This document shows positions 18,038-27,895 of a DNA stretch of 64,000 nt, piece after piece. This stretch comes from Myxococcales bacterium. Its GTDB lineage: Bacteria; Myxococcota_A; Polyangia; Haliangiales; Haliangiaceae. Under the pieces are notes generated by a model. The model was given only the letters and a program-made list of their open reading frames with translations, did no database searches and was not told the origin of the DNA. The stretch's first letter is position 1; every line of letters begins with the position of its first letter. The stretch covers positions 31,976 through 95,975 of the forward strand of contig CANKMW010000023.1 of NCBI GenBank assembly GCA_947483555.1, given 5' to 3'. A program made the position numbers and the translations under genes.

Positions 18038-18925
18038 ATGTCCGACACCCAGCGTCGCCTGGAGAAGCTGCTCTACCGCCAGGTCAAGGACACCTGCGAG
18101 CGCCACGAGTTGCTCGCGGCCGGCGACCGGATCCTGGTCGCGATGTCGGGTGGCAAGGACAGCTACACGCTGTTCCACCTGCTCACCAAGCTGGTGCCAC
18201 GTCTGCCCTTCAAGCTCGAGCTGGTCGCGGTCCACCTCGATCAGGTCCAGCCGGGCTACGACGGCAGCACCCTGCGCACCTGGCTCGAGGCCACCGGCTG
18301 GCCGTTCGAGATCCTGCGCGAGGACACCTACACGGTCGTCACGTCGCATCTCGACAGCTCGCAGACCTACTGCTCGCTGTGCTCGCGGCTGCGCCGCGGC
18401 ATCCTGTACAGCGCCGCCGAGCGCCTGGGCTGCAACAAGCTGGCGCTCGGCCACCACCGCGACGACTCGCTCGAGACCTTCCTGCTCAACCTGTTCTACA
18501 GCGGCAAGATGCAGGCGATGCCGGCGCGCTACCGCACCGACGACGATCGCTTCGACGTGATCCGGCCGCTGATCGAATGTGGCGAGGCCGACATCGCGAC
18601 GCTGGCCGCCGAGCTCGCCTTCCCGATCATGCCCTGCAACCTGTGCGGCTCGCAGGACGGCCTCAAGCGTGACGCCATGACGCGCCTGCTCGCCGACCTC
18701 GAGCGCGACCACCCCCACGTGCGCTCGATCATGCTCAACGCGCTCCGCAACGTGCGGCCCAGCCACCTGCTCGATCGCGACGTCGCCCGCGCCTGGGCCG
18801 AGCGCGCCGCCGACATCCGCCCGACCACCCCGACGGCGCCGCGTCCGCAGCGCCACGCGGCGCTGCCGGCGGTGAGCCGCGGCGGTCGCGTCCACCTGGC
18901 GGTGGTCTCGGAACCCGAAGCCTGA
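18038..18925 (+). CDS. ttcA: tRNA 2-thiocytidine(32) synthetase TtcA
   Basis: 295 residues. N-type ATP pyrophosphatase with PP-loop SGGKDS near residues 38-43. Two CxxC pairs, YCSLC and PCNLC, match the Fe-S cluster ligands of TtcA, and GHHRDDSLETFLLNLFY is the family signature. The enzyme activates C32 of tRNA with ATP and inserts sulfur. The ATG at 18038 was chosen because homologous sequence starts here; the frame is open further upstream. The last about 40 residues (after the DVARAWAERAAD segment) are low-complexity and beyond the usual family end. Confidence 0.93.
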   Translation: MSDTQRRLEKLLYRQVKDTCERHELLAAGDRILVAMSGGKDSYTLFHLLTKLVPRLPFKLELVAVHLDQVQPGYDGSTLRTWLEATGWPFEILREDTYTVVTSHLDSSQTYCSLCSRLRRGILYSAAERLGCNKLALGHHRDDSLETFLLNLFYSGKMQAMPARYRTDDDRFDVIRPLIECGEADIATLAAELAFPIMPCNLCGSQDGLKRDAMTRLLADLERDHPHVRSIMLNALRNVRPSHLLDRDVARAWAERAADIRPTTPTAPRPQRHAALPAVSRGGRVHLAVVSEPEA

Positions 18926-18941
18926 ACGCGATGGGTCGCCG

Positions 18942-19901
18942 ATGAACAAAGCACGGCTGGTCGAATTCGGTGTACCGATCGTGCTCACGGTCGCGATCTT
19001 CGCGGGCCTGTACTGGTATCTCGACCGCAGGCTCGATGGGCTGCCGGGGAAGCCCGAGCACGCGTGGCTGGTCGAGGGCGTCGCCGAGGGCCCGGTGGTC
19101 GTGCTGGAGGATCTCCAGGAGGCTGACGAGACCTACCAGACCCGACTGGTCGCGGTCGACCTCACGACCGGCAAGCAACTGGCGCGCCGCACGCGCGATG
19201 GTCAGGGGCCCCGCGCCTGCCTCTCGGCGGGCCCGCTGCTGCTGTGTCAGTTCGATCGCGACCTCGAGTTCATCGCGGCGCGCACGCTGCGCACCGAGGC
19301 GGATGCCGCCGACGCCGTGCGTCGCCTCGCCCCCGGCGCCCGACTCCTGCCGTGGCGCTTCGACCTCGACGCCGCGACCGGGGACGCCCTCGGCCTGCTC
19401 GACGACGGCCGCGTCGTGCGGATGCAGCGCAACGGCCTGGTCCGGCTCGATGCCACCGTGTTCGACGTGGCATCGTCTCCCGGCAGCACCAGGGACGGCT
19501 GCGTCTACGTCGGGGACGTTTCGCTTGCGGGTCGGGCGTGGCGGGTCCGGTCGCACGGCGCGCGGTCGATCTTGTCGTGGTCCGAGGGGGTCGCCGAAGG
19601 GACGCCGCTGCCGACCTTCCTCCATCCCCGGATGCTCGCCGATCTCCGGACCGGCGCGTCGGTCGGCGGTGCCGACGGCGTCGCGGTCTACCACGCCGCC
19701 AAGCTCGACAACTCGTCGGGGTCGCGGCTGTCGATGGTCGGCCCCGACGGCGCGCTGCGCTGGACGGCGGACCTGGGCGGCGAGTGTGCCGCCGCCTGGC
19801 GGTTCGGTGATCGGATCGTGGTCGCGACCAAGAACCCGGCGCGGCGCCTGGTCGCCATCGAGATCGCCAGCGGCGGTGTCGCGTGGAAGGTTGGATTCTG
19901 A
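18942..19901 (+). CDS. Membrane-anchored protein with propeller-like repeats
   Basis: 319 residues. One N-terminal transmembrane segment (GVPIVLTVAIFAGLYWYL), then a periplasmic part built of short beta-strand repeats such as LVAVDLTTGKQLARR and LVAIEIASGGVAWKV, typical of PQQ-like or quinoprotein-type beta-propellers. A lone CSAGPLLLC-like pair could form a disulfide. No catalytic motif is visible, so this is probably a structural or binding protein. It is separated from ttcA by 16 bases and may be co-transcribed. Confidence 0.7.
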   Translation: MNKARLVEFGVPIVLTVAIFAGLYWYLDRRLDGLPGKPEHAWLVEGVAEGPVVVLEDLQEADETYQTRLVAVDLTTGKQLARRTRDGQGPRACLSAGPLLLCQFDRDLEFIAARTLRTEADAADAVRRLAPGARLLPWRFDLDAATGDALGLLDDGRVVRMQRNGLVRLDATVFDVASSPGSTRDGCVYVGDVSLAGRAWRVRSHGARSILSWSEGVAEGTPLPTFLHPRMLADLRTGASVGGADGVAVYHAAKLDNSSGSRLSMVGPDGALRWTADLGGECAAAWRFGDRIVVATKNPARRLVAIEIASGGVAWKVGF

Positions 19902-19933
19902 GCCGTCGCGCGCAGGTGACGTATCCTCCACGT

Positions 19934-20902
19934 ATGCGTGACCTCCGGACCGTGCTCGTCGTCGCGCTGGCGGCATGTGGTGGCGACGGCGGCGGCGATC
20001 CCGACGGCGGCGACGACGGCGGCGGCGGTGATGGCGACGTCACCGACGGTGGCGGCATCGATGCCGCGGCGGTCGATCCGTTGCTCGGCATCGGCGCGGT
20101 CACGACCGTCGGCACCGGCTACATGTTCACCGAGGGGCCGCAGTGGCGCGCCGCCACCGCCGACCTCGTGTTCAGCGACATCCCGGCGGCCACCATCTAC
20201 CGCTGGACCGGCAGCGGGGCTCCGACCGTGTTCCGGGCCGCCAGCGGCAACAGCAACGGGCTCACCCTCGATCCCGCGGGCACGCTGGTCGCGTGCGAGC
20301 ACGGCGCTCGCCGGGTCGCCCGCGGCGATGGCGCCACGCCGACGACCATCGTCGATCGCTTCGAGGGCCTGCGCCTCAACTCGCCCAACGACGCCGTGGT
20401 CCGCAGCGACGGCACCATCTACTTCACCGATCCGCCCTACGGCATCCAGGACAACCAGCGCGAGTTGACCTTCATGGGCGTGTTCCGGGTCGCGCCCGGC
20501 GGCGCGGTCACCGCCGAGCGCCGCGGCGCGCTGTCCGAGCGTCCCAACGGCATCGCGCTGTCGCCGGCCGCCAGCCTGCTCTACGTCTCCGACTCGGAAG
20601 CGTCGATGGTGCGGGTCTTCGACGTCGCCGCCGGGGGCGGACTGTCCGGCGCCCGGACGTTCGTGACCACCCCGACCGGCCCCGACGGCATGGCCGTCGA
20701 CGCCGCCGGCAACCTGTACGTGAGCACCTCGGCCGGCGTCGCGGTGTTCGCTCCTGACGGGCAGCGCTGGGGCACGATCGCGGTGCCGCAGCAGCCATCG
20801 AACGTCGGCTTCGGCGGCGCCGGCGATCGGACTTTGTTCATCACCGCGCGCACCGGCGTCTACCAGGTCACGCTGGTCGGACCCGGCTTGCCCCGCCATT
20901 GA
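19934..20902 (+). CDS. SMP-30/gluconolactonase-like lipoprotein
   Basis: 322 residues from ATG 19934. Lipobox VALAAC, then a long Gly/Asp tether. The mature part is a six-bladed propeller of the SMP-30/gluconolaconase/LRE type: GYMFTEGPQWRAA is the usual first metal-ligand loop (Glu), RLNSPNDAVVRSDGTIYFTD contains the conserved Asn-Asp, and ERPNGIALSPA and PDGMAVDAAGNLYVS supply the later Asn and Asp. These enzymes hydrolyse lactones with a divalent metal. Location: lipid-anchored, outer face of a membrane. Confidence 0.85.
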   Translation: MRDLRTVLVVALAACGGDGGGDPDGGDDGGGGDGDVTDGGGIDAAAVDPLLGIGAVTTVGTGYMFTEGPQWRAATADLVFSDIPAATIYRWTGSGAPTVFRAASGNSNGLTLDPAGTLVACEHGARRVARGDGATPTTIVDRFEGLRLNSPNDAVVRSDGTIYFTDPPYGIQDNQRELTFMGVFRVAPGGAVTAERRGALSERPNGIALSPAASLLYVSDSEASMVRVFDVAAGGGLSGARTFVTTPTGPDGMAVDAAGNLYVSTSAGVAVFAPDGQRWGTIAVPQQPSNVGFGGAGDRTLFITARTGVYQVTLVGPGLPRH

Positions 20903-20933
20903 TCGCCCGGCGGCCGCGACGCGGCGCGCGCGA

Positions 20934-21938
20934 TCAGCGCATGCAATCGAACGTCAGCGCGATGCTCGCGCCGTGGTCGATGACATCGAAGTCCTCGACC
21001 TCGAGCATCGAGAGGTCGCGGGGCTCGAGGAGGCCGTCCCACTTCGCCGTCGTGCGCCGGTCGCTGGCCGCCGTGAGCGCGATGTTGCCACCGTCGGCGT
21101 GGTACATGCCGTAGCGCTGCAGCGCCCGCGCCACCGTCCGCGCCGCCTCGCTGGGCAACGAGTCGAGCGGGAAGTCGGCGCGCAGCCGCAGGTGCACGCC
21201 GTAGTACGGCGCCGCCGCATCACCGGTGGTGTTGGTGCCGTGCGTCGCCGGCCGGACGTAGCCGCGCCGCACGCGATCGTTGGGCAAGATGAAGCGGATC
21301 GCGTGGTCGATGCGGCCGGCGGCGACCTCGTCGGCGGTGAACAGCAGCGGCGCGATCGGGAAGCCGGCGGCATCGGCGCTGGTACATTGTTCACCGCGCC
21401 CGGTGGCACCGTAGATCATGCTGGTGTCCCACACCGCCAGGCAGCCGCCGTCGAAGGTCGCGCCCACGATGTTGGCCCGCCACATCTCGTACAGGCGCCG
21501 CTCGTCGGGGGCCCAGACCAGCAGGTGGCAATCGCCATCGCCGGTGCACTCGTAGCCGGCCTCGCCCTCGATGTTGCCGCCGGTGGGCACCGGCATCGGC
21601 ACCGCGTCGCAGTCCGGATCGTAGAAGTCGTCGGTGGGGTTGAAGCTGCGCTTCGTGGGCGAGGCGCCATCGACGCGCAGGACCTCGATGCTGAAGTCGA
21701 TCTGGAACACGTCGCCGTTGCCCCAGCCGCCGGCGCCGCGCAGGGAGCCGATGATGGCGTCGGAGTTGCCGGCCGGCGTCACGGCGGTGACGTCCTGATC
21801 CCAGAACGTGCCCTGCGGAAAGTACGGTCCGCCCGGCCCGAGCCCGCCGCCGCCGTCGCCGCCCCCGTCGCCCCCGTCGTCGCCCCCGCCACCGCAAGCC
21901 GCGATCACGGTCGCGATCGTCACCAGGGTGATTCGCAT
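20934..21938 (-). CDS. Putative lipoprotein of unknown function
   Basis: 334 residues. The start MRITLVTIATVIAAC is a lipobox signal, followed by a Gly/Asp tether (GGGGDDGGDGG). The mature part begins with PYFPQGTFWDQDVTAV and contains several Cys, for example EGEAGYECTGDGDCHLLVW, then a segment with YEMWRANI and ERIDHAIRFILPN-like residues. That combination recalls secreted domains around carbohydrate-active proteins, but no confident family. Convergent with the SMP-30-like gene and divergent from the next lipoprotein, sharing a 66-bp promoter region. Confidence 0.65.
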   Translation of the reverse strand: MRITLVTIATVIAACGGGGDDGGDGGGDGGGGLGPGGPYFPQGTFWDQDVTAVTPAGNSDAIIGSLRGAGGWGNGDVFQIDFSIEVLRVDGASPTKRSFNPTDDFYDPDCDAVPMPVPTGGNIEGEAGYECTGDGDCHLLVWAPDERRLYEMWRANIVGATFDGGCLAVWDTSMIYGATGRGEQCTSADAAGFPIAPLLFTADEVAAGRIDHAIRFILPNDRVRRGYVRPATHGTNTTGDAAAPYYGVHLRLRADFPLDSLPSEAARTVARALQRYGMYHADGGNIALTAASDRRTTAKWDGLLEPRDLSMLEVEDFDVIDHGASIALTFDCMR

Positions 21939-22004
21939 CGCCGGAGGATAACACTGACCTCCGGCGGCCAGATCGTCATGTTCGATTCGGCTAGAATCGC
22001 GGCC

Positions 22005-23552
22005 ATGAAGGGGATGCTGGTTTCCAGCGCGACGCTGGTCGCGATCTTGCTTTCGCTATCGTGCGGGGCGTGCGTCGGAAACATCGGCGGGGCCGGCGAT
22101 GACGTCGCCGGCGACGACGACGACGATCCGCCGCCACCGCCACCACCGCCGCCGCTCGATCCCAACCTCAGTGTCCAGCTGGTGCCGGCCGCCGGACAGA
22201 CCGGCACCCAGGTGGTCAACTTCGCGGTCCCGCTGCCGCCTGGCATGGCCACGGCACCCGATCTGAGGGTCGCGAATGGCGGCACCGCGCTGCCCACCTA
22301 CCGCCGCGGACTCGGCAGTCACGGCGATGGCTCGCTGCGCGCGATCCAGGTCCAGGTCGAGCTCGCGGTCACCGGTCCGATGACGCTCGACCTCGAGATC
22401 GGCGGCACCGGCGGTGGCGATCGCGCCGCCGTCGACGTCGCCACGACGCTGGTGGTCGCCGACGGCACCCAGGGCCCGAAGGTGTGGGTGCGCCTGCCGC
22501 CGGCGTGGATGGCCGGCGCCGGCGCGTTCGGAGCGGTCGTCCCGCGTGCCGAGATCGCCGGCACCCCCCTCGACGCCTGGGGTGGCGTCTGCGACTACGC
22601 GCGCTGGGACACCGCCGCGTTCCTGGCCGGACAGGCGAGCCGCGACGTGTGGCTGTTCGATCGCACGACCGCGATGTATCGCGGCTACGCCGTGACCGGC
22701 GACGCGGCGCCGCTGGCGTCGGCGTACCGCGAGGCGGCGATCTACCGCGCCGGCGTGACCGGCGACGGCGCCGCCACCCGCATCGGCGTCCCCGGCGCCG
22801 CCGACGACCTCAAGTATCACTACACGCAGGGCATGGCGCTGCACTGGCTGCTCACCGGCGACGATCGATTCCGCGAGGCGGCCGAGGACGTCGCGACCCG
22901 CGCCCACGGCCTGTGGGCTGACCCGGGGTACGCGGGCGGCGCCGACTTCTGGACCGAGCGCCACGCCGGCTTCGCCTTGCTCGCCTACGAGTGGGCCGCG
23001 ATGGTCTCCGACGATCAGGCCGCCACGTTCCGCGGCTGGGGCGATCAGGCGGTGGCGGCGTACCTCGCGCTGCAGGCGAGCTGGCCGACCAGCTGGACCG
23101 ACGCCAACGCGCGCTGCTTCGCGCACACCGCGGACGCCCATGGCGAGAGCTACGGCTACACCGGCTGCTCGCCGTGGATGAGCGCGATCCTCGCCGATGC
23201 GCTCGAGGTCCACGCCGCGCGCGCCGACGCCGCGCGGGCGGCCGAGGTGCGGGCCGGGCTGGTCCGGCTCGGCCGGCTGATCGCCCGCGACGGCCGCGAT
23301 GGCGACGGCAAGCCGTTCTACTGGATGGGCCTGGGCCGCGCTGGCGAGGTCGATGACTACGAGGAGCACTGGGGCGAGTCGGCGTACCTGGTCGCGATGG
23401 CGTGGCACTACGGCGGCCGCAGCGATGCCACGCTCCGGACCGCCGCTGACGAGCTGGTCACCGGACTGCGCGAGCGCGGCGAGGCTGGACAGCTGCGCAG
23501 CTTCAACTGGCAGTGCCGGTCTGCGGTGCAGACGCCGGCCTATCTGAAGTGA
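22005..23552 (+). CDS. Secreted lipoprotein, putative RIFT-barrel plus alpha-toroid protein
   Basis: 515 residues from ATG 22005 (an ATG at 21978 is also in frame). The signal ends near LSLSC or GAC, then an Asp stretch and a run of nine prolines. The N-terminal part (VQLVPAAGQTG, VVNFAVPLPPG, then DGSLRAIQVQ) resembles the RIFT-type barrel of secreted polysaccharide lyase-like proteins. The remaining about 330 residues are alpha-helical with aromatic-rich loops (YHYTQGMALHWLLTGDD, HAGFALLAYEW), as in alpha/alpha toroids. Polysaccharide-related function is likely but unproven. A GGTTTC array begins eight bases after the stop. Confidence 0.65.
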   Translation: MKGMLVSSATLVAILLSLSCGACVGNIGGAGDDVAGDDDDDPPPPPPPPPLDPNLSVQLVPAAGQTGTQVVNFAVPLPPGMATAPDLRVANGGTALPTYRRGLGSHGDGSLRAIQVQVELAVTGPMTLDLEIGGTGGGDRAAVDVATTLVVADGTQGPKVWVRLPPAWMAGAGAFGAVVPRAEIAGTPLDAWGGVCDYARWDTAAFLAGQASRDVWLFDRTTAMYRGYAVTGDAAPLASAYREAAIYRAGVTGDGAATRIGVPGAADDLKYHYTQGMALHWLLTGDDRFREAAEDVATRAHGLWADPGYAGGADFWTERHAGFALLAYEWAAMVSDDQAATFRGWGDQAVAAYLALQASWPTSWTDANARCFAHTADAHGESYGYTGCSPWMSAILADALEVHAARADAARAAEVRAGLVRLGRLIARDGRDGDGKPFYWMGLGRAGEVDDYEEHWGESAYLVAMAWHYGGRSDATLRTAADELVTGLRERGEAGQLRSFNWQCRSAVQTPAYLK

Positions 23553-23560
23553 GCGGCGCC

Positions 23561-23668
23561 GGTTTCGGTTTCGGCTTCGGTTTCGGTTTCGGCTTCGGCT
23601 TCGGCTTCGGTTTCGGTCACGGACTCGGTTTCGGCGCCGGTTTCGGCGACGGTTCCGGTTTCGGTCCC
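23561..23668. repeat. GGTTTC array C, intergenic before recD2
   Basis: Irregular array of GGTTTC and GGCTTC units with interruptions (CACGGACTC, GGCGCC, GACGGTTCC), starting eight bases after the preceding stop codon and ending about 35 bases before the recD2 start. The degenerating right half suggests an older or recombining tract. Confidence 0.92.
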
Positions 23669-23701
23669 GTCGACGTCAACCCCGCATGGTAGGACGAGCC
23701 C

Positions 23702-26014
23702 ATGGTGGGCGAGTCCGAGCCACGACGGGGCCAGCAGCGCGGGCTGTTCGCGCCCGGCGCCGAACCCGACGCCATCGTCGTCGACGGGACGCTGGCGCGC
23801 ATCGTCTATCGCCATCCCGATAGCGGCTTCACGGTGGCTCGCGTCCACACCACCGACGGCGGCGAGGCGACCGTGGTCGGCGAGCTGTGGGGCATCCCCG
23901 AGGGCACCCCGCTTCGCCTGCGCGGCCAGTGGGTCGACGATCGTCGCTTCGGACGCCAGCTCAAGGTCGCCGGCTACCAGATGCGCTCGCCGGAGACCCT
24001 GGTCGGCATCGAGAAGTTCCTCGGCGGCGGCATCATCCCCGGGATCGGGCCCGAGCTGGCGCGGCGCATGGTGGCCCGCTTCGGCGCCAGCACGCTCGAG
24101 GTCGTCGAGCGTGAGCCGGTGCGCCTCACCGAGGTCGACGGCATCGGCGCCGCGCGCGCCGCCAAGATCTCGGGGGCGTTCGCCGAGCACCGCCATGTCC
24201 AGGACGTGATGGTGTTCCTGCGTGGCCATGGCGTCTCGGCGGCGTTCGCCGGCCGCATCGTGCGCAAGTACGGCCACGACGCCGTGCGCGTGGTGCGCGA
24301 GAACCCGTACCGCCTCGCCGCCGAGGTGTGGGGGATCGGCTTTCGCACCGCCGACGCCATCGCCGAGAAGCTGGGCCTGGCCCGCGACGCGCCCGAGCGG
24401 CTGCGCGCCGGGTTGGTCCACGTGCTCGGCGAGCAGGTCGAGGACGGCCACACCCACGTGCCCGAGGACGTGCTGCTCGACAAGGGCGCCGAGATCCTCA
24501 CCGTGGCGCGCGACAAGCTGGTGCCCGCGCTCGAGGAGCTGGAACGCGGCGGCACGGTGGTTCGCGAGCTGCTCGGCGACCGCGGTCGTTGCGCGGCGCT
24601 CGCCGCGGTCACCCAGCTCGAGGTCGAGGCGGCGGTCGCGTTCGCCGAGCTGTGTCGGACGCCGGCGCGAACCGCGACGCTCGACGTCGAGCAGGCGGTC
24701 GGCGAGGTCGAGGTCGCCGCGAATCTCCAGCTCGCGCCGCAGCAGCGCAAGGCGGTCATCGCCGCCGCGATCGACAAGTGTGTGGTCGTCACCGGTGGTC
24801 CCGGCGTCGGCAAGACGACGATCATCCGCGCCGTGGTCGGGCTGGCCGGCCGCATGCGGCGGCGATTCGCGCTCGCCGCGCCCACCGGCCGCGCCGCCAA
24901 GCGCCTGGCCGAGGCCACCGGCCAGGAGGCGATCACCCTGCACCGGCTGCTCGAGTACAACCCGCAGCGCGGCGACTTCCAGCGCGACCGCGACACGCCG
25001 CTCGACGCCGACCTCGTCGTGGTCGACGAGTGCTCGATGGTCGACGTGGCCCTGTTCCGCGCCCTGGTGGTCGCGTTGCGCCCCAGCACCCAGCTGGTGC
25101 TGGTCGGTGACGTCGATCAGCTGCCGTCGGTGGGCGCCGGCGCCGTGCTCGCCGACGTGATCGCCTCGGGCGCCGCCACCGTGGTGCGGCTGACCGAGAT
25201 CTTTCGCCAGGCGGCCCAGAGCCGGATCGTCACCAGCGCCCACCAGATCAACCACGGTGTGGTTCCCGATCTCGACGCGCCGCCCGGCGACAGCGACTTC
25301 TACTTCGTCAGCCGCGAAGACGCGGTGGCCGCCCGCGACACCGTCGTCGAGCTGGTCAGCGAGCGCATCCCGGCCCGGTTCGGCCTCGATCGTCTCACCG
25401 GCGTGCAGGTGCTGGCGCCGATGCACCGCGGCGAGCTCGGCACCACCGCGCTCAACGCCGCGCTGCAGGCCCGCCTCAATCCGCCCGCCGCCGACCGACC
25501 CGAGCTGTCACGTGGCGAGCGGTCCTTCCGCCTCGGCGACAAGGTGATGCAGCTCAAGAACGACTACGACCGCAACGTCTACAACGGCGACATCGGCATC
25601 GTCGAGCACGTCGACCCGGACGGCGGCAAGCTGCGGGTCGCGCTCGGCGACGGCCGCGGCGCCGACTACGAGCGCGCCGAGCTCGACCAGCTCGTCCTCG
25701 CCTACGCGGTCAGCATCCACAAGAGCCAGGGCTCGGAGTATCCGGCGGTCGTGATCCCGCTGGCCACGCAGCACTTCATGATGCTGGGCCGTAGCCTCCT
25801 CTACACCGCCGTCACCCGTGGCAAGCGCCTGGTCGTGATCGTCGGCTCGCGCCGTGCGATCGGCATGGCGGTCCGGAACGCCACCGCGCGAGCCCGCTTC
25901 ACGTGGCTCGCCGAACGGATCCGGGACGCCCACACCATCGACCCCGGGGCCGGTGACGAACCCGACGATCTCGGCGCGGCCTCCGGCGACGATCCGGGCC
26001 GTCCCTGGGGCTGA
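23702..26014 (+). CDS. recD2: RecD2-type ATP-dependent DNA helicase
   Basis: 770 residues. The N-terminal region ([20 protein letters not shown]) and helix-hairpin-helix stretches ([32 protein letters not shown]) are typical of RecD2. The SF1 motor has Walker [10 protein letters not shown] at 365-373, PTGRAAKRL, motif [23 protein letters not shown], and the SH3-containing C-terminus with [14 protein letters not shown] and [13 protein letters not shown]. RecD2 is a 5'-3' helicase acting without RecBC in stress tolerance and repair. ATG 23702 is used; upstream is repeat array C. Confidence 0.94.
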   Translation: MVGESEPRRGQQRGLFAPGAEPDAIVVDGTLARIVYRHPDSGFTVARVHTTDGGEATVVGELWGIPEGTPLRLRGQWVDDRRFGRQLKVAGYQMRSPETLVGIEKFLGGGIIPGIGPELARRMVARFGASTLEVVEREPVRLTEVDGIGAARAAKISGAFAEHRHVQDVMVFLRGHGVSAAFAGRIVRKYGHDAVRVVRENPYRLAAEVWGIGFRTADAIAEKLGLARDAPERLRAGLVHVLGEQVEDGHTHVPEDVLLDKGAEILTVARDKLVPALEELERGGTVVRELLGDRGRCAALAAVTQLEVEAAVAFAELCRTPARTATLDVEQAVGEVEVAANLQLAPQQRKAVIAAAIDKCVVVTGGPGVGKTTIIRAVVGLAGRMRRRFALAAPTGRAAKRLAEATGQEAITLHRLLEYNPQRGDFQRDRDTPLDADLVVVDECSMVDVALFRALVVALRPSTQLVLVGDVDQLPSVGAGAVLADVIASGAATVVRLTEIFRQAAQSRIVTSAHQINHGVVPDLDAPPGDSDFYFVSREDAVAARDTVVELVSERIPARFGLDRLTGVQVLAPMHRGELGTTALNAALQARLNPPAADRPELSRGERSFRLGDKVMQLKNDYDRNVYNGDIGIVEHVDPDGGKLRVALGDGRGADYERAELDQLVLAYAVSIHKSQGSEYPAVVIPLATQHFMMLGRSLLYTAVTRGKRLVVIVGSRRAIGMAVRNATARARFTWLAERIRDAHTIDPGAGDEPDDLGAASGDDPGRPWG

Positions 26015-26305
26015 AGGCCTCGGGGGTGGCCCCGGAAGCGGCCCCACCAGCTGCGGAGACGATCACACGTAGAGAACCCGACGCCGCGCCTGAGGAGGGC
26101 CGTCCCTTACCGCAGGCCGAGCCGATCCTCAACCCTTCTGGCTCTACTCTGCTCTACTCTGCCGGGCCCGGTGCAGGAGGTCACGGACGCGTGCCTTCTT
26201 GGGTGCCGTTTGCTTGTGCTCGCGGCCTAACCATAATAGTTTTCGATCATTGCGTTTGACGCGGCCCGACGGGGTCGCCCCTAGTCTGGTTTTTAGAGTC
26301 GTCCC
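26015..26305. other. Intergenic region with low-GC promoter-like stretch
   Basis: About 290 bases with no convincing gene; an open frame at 26026-26259 has unlike composition and no ribosome site. A direct repeat GCTCTACTCT occurs twice at 26141-26160. Bases 26225-26300 are unusually AT-rich for this window (ATAATAGTTTTCGATCATT), the likely promoter zone for the exopolysaccharide locus. No exact -35/-10 pair can be assigned. Confidence 0.5.
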
Positions 26306-27895
26306 TTGGCATCGTCCGATCGCAGGACCCGCATCGCTGTGGTCGTCGCGCTCGTCGCGGCAGGCGCAGTCGTGTTCGTCGGAGCCACGCGGCTGCGGAG
26401 TGGCGGCGATGCAGGAGCGTCAGCACCTGCCAGCGATCCGAACGCGAGCGCCACCGCTGGCGCCGCCACCGCTGGCACCGACCCGTGGGCCACCAGCCCG
26501 GTCGCCGGCCGGCGTCTGGGCGGCGACGTTCTCAGGGATCGGCCAGCGGGACCGGCGGTCAAGGTGAGTGGCACAATCCGGATTTCCGGAGTGGGCACGG
26601 CAGTTGCTGGTGCCGAGGTCGCCTTCATGAACGCCTCTGGTGAGATCACCGCGATCGCGGACGGTTCGGGTCGATATGAGATCGACGTCCCGTCGGGAAT
26701 CTGGTGGAAAGTTCACGCTCGCTCTGACAGGGCTGTCGGGCTTCCGGAGCCGTTTCGGGCCGATGGCGCCACCTCGCGGGACTTCGAGGTCCAGCCGGTG
26801 AGCACGGTTCGCGGCCGGGTCGTCGACGCGCACGGTGGCGCCGCCGCCGGTGCGGTCGTGAATCTCGAGATCGAGGCCGGCGCGCGGGCACTGCTCGAGG
26901 CGTCGATGCCACTGTCTGCCGAGTCCGACAGCGCCGGTCGATTCGAGCTGTCGGCGCTGCCGGGGGCCATCCGCCTGCGCGCGTCGCGGGGCATGGCGCA
27001 GGGCTTCACCGAGGCGGTCGTCAGCGCCGGTTCCGCGGCCGCTGCCAGCACGACGGACCAGCTGGTCGAGATTCGGCTCGACGATCCGGTCACGGTGCGC
27101 GGCGTGGTCGTCGACGCCGAGGGTACCGGCGTGTCCGGCGTCGCCGTCAACGCGCTGTCGACGCTCGCCGCCGGCGGCGTCAACGAGAAGAAGCAGGTCC
27201 AGACCGGCGCGGATGGTTCGTTCGAGCTGGTCATGCCCGCCGGGCACGTGCGGCTGCAGGCCCGGACCCTCGGCCGCAGCGCTCCGACCTGGGTCGAGTT
27301 GCTGGGATCGGGTACGCGCCGCGACGGCGTGCGCCTGGTGCTGGTCGAGGAGATCGCGCTGCGCGGCAAGGTCGTCACCCCCGACGGGCTGGCCGTGGTC
27401 GGCGCCCGCGTGCGGCTGGTCTCGGCATCATCGTATGACGCCGTCACCGGCGGCGACGGGACGTTCGAGGTCAAGGTCCCCGAGGTGGTCGCGTACCTGG
27501 TGAAGGTCAGACACTCGGGGGGCGTCATCCAGCGCACGGTCGAGGCCTGGAACGGCGACGAGCAGTTCCTGCTGCAGCAGTTCGGCAGCCTCGAGATCAA
27601 GGCGCAGAACGCCGGCGCTGACGTCACCATGACGATCGACAGCTTCGTGCCCGCCGACGGCTCGGGGCCGCGGGCACCGGCCGAGGCGAGCTACCGCGGC
27701 CCAGCGGCTGGTGTCGTGGTACCCGTGATCGAGCCCGGCACCTACGATGTCACGGTGTCGACGCCGGGCATGAAGCCGGTCGCGGTCCGTGGTGTGGTGG
27801 TGAACCACGAGCGGCCCGCGGTGCTGCCGGTGGCCTTCGAGCGGCTCGGCGCGACGTCGTTGCGCCATCGGACCGGAAGGGCGCGTCCATGCTGA
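26306..27895 (+). CDS. Membrane-anchored protein with carboxypeptidase-regulatory-like repeats
   Basis: 529 residues, TTG start, since no ATG or GTG lies suitably before the first hydrophobic segment. Residues about 9-26 (IAVVVALVAAGAVVFVG) form a single N-terminal anchor; the rest is extracytoplasmic. At least four carboxypeptidase-regulatory-like beta-sandwich repeats follow, each with a G-x-V-x-D...V-x-G-A-x-V pattern (for example VRGRVVDAHGGAAAGAVV, VRGVVVDAEGTGVSGVAV, LRGKVVTPDGLAVVGARV). These domains bind or display sugars or proteins. The stop overlaps the glycosyltransferase start by 7 bases (ATGCTGA), indicating an exopolysaccharide operon. Confidence 0.75.
   Translation: MASSDRRTRIAVVVALVAAGAVVFVGATRLRSGGDAGASAPASDPNASATAGAATAGTDPWATSPVAGRRLGGDVLRDRPAGPAVKVSGTIRISGVGTAVAGAEVAFMNASGEITAIADGSGRYEIDVPSGIWWKVHARSDRAVGLPEPFRADGATSRDFEVQPVSTVRGRVVDAHGGAAAGAVVNLEIEAGARALLEASMPLSAESDSAGRFELSALPGAIRLRASRGMAQGFTEAVVSAGSAAAASTTDQLVEIRLDDPVTVRGVVVDAEGTGVSGVAVNALSTLAAGGVNEKKQVQTGADGSFELVMPAGHVRLQARTLGRSAPTWVELLGSGTRRDGVRLVLVEEIALRGKVVTPDGLAVVGARVRLVSASSYDAVTGGDGTFEVKVPEVVAYLVKVRHSGGVIQRTVEAWNGDEQFLLQQFGSLEIKAQNAGADVTMTIDSFVPADGSGPRAPAEASYRGPAAGVVVPVIEPGTYDVTVSTPGMKPVAVRGVVVNHERPAVLPVAFERLGATSLRHRTGRARPC

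Noticed and set aside
4083..23668. GGTTTC arrays as possible CRISPR repeats
   Set aside because: The units are 6 bases without unique spacers, and no cas genes are present.
26141..26160. Two-copy GCTCTACTCT direct repeat as an attachment site
   Set aside because: Only two short copies and no integrase or mobile gene nearby.
26026..26259. Possible 77-residue gene after recD2
   Set aside because: No ribosome site, low-complexity product, and it runs into the AT-rich promoter zone.
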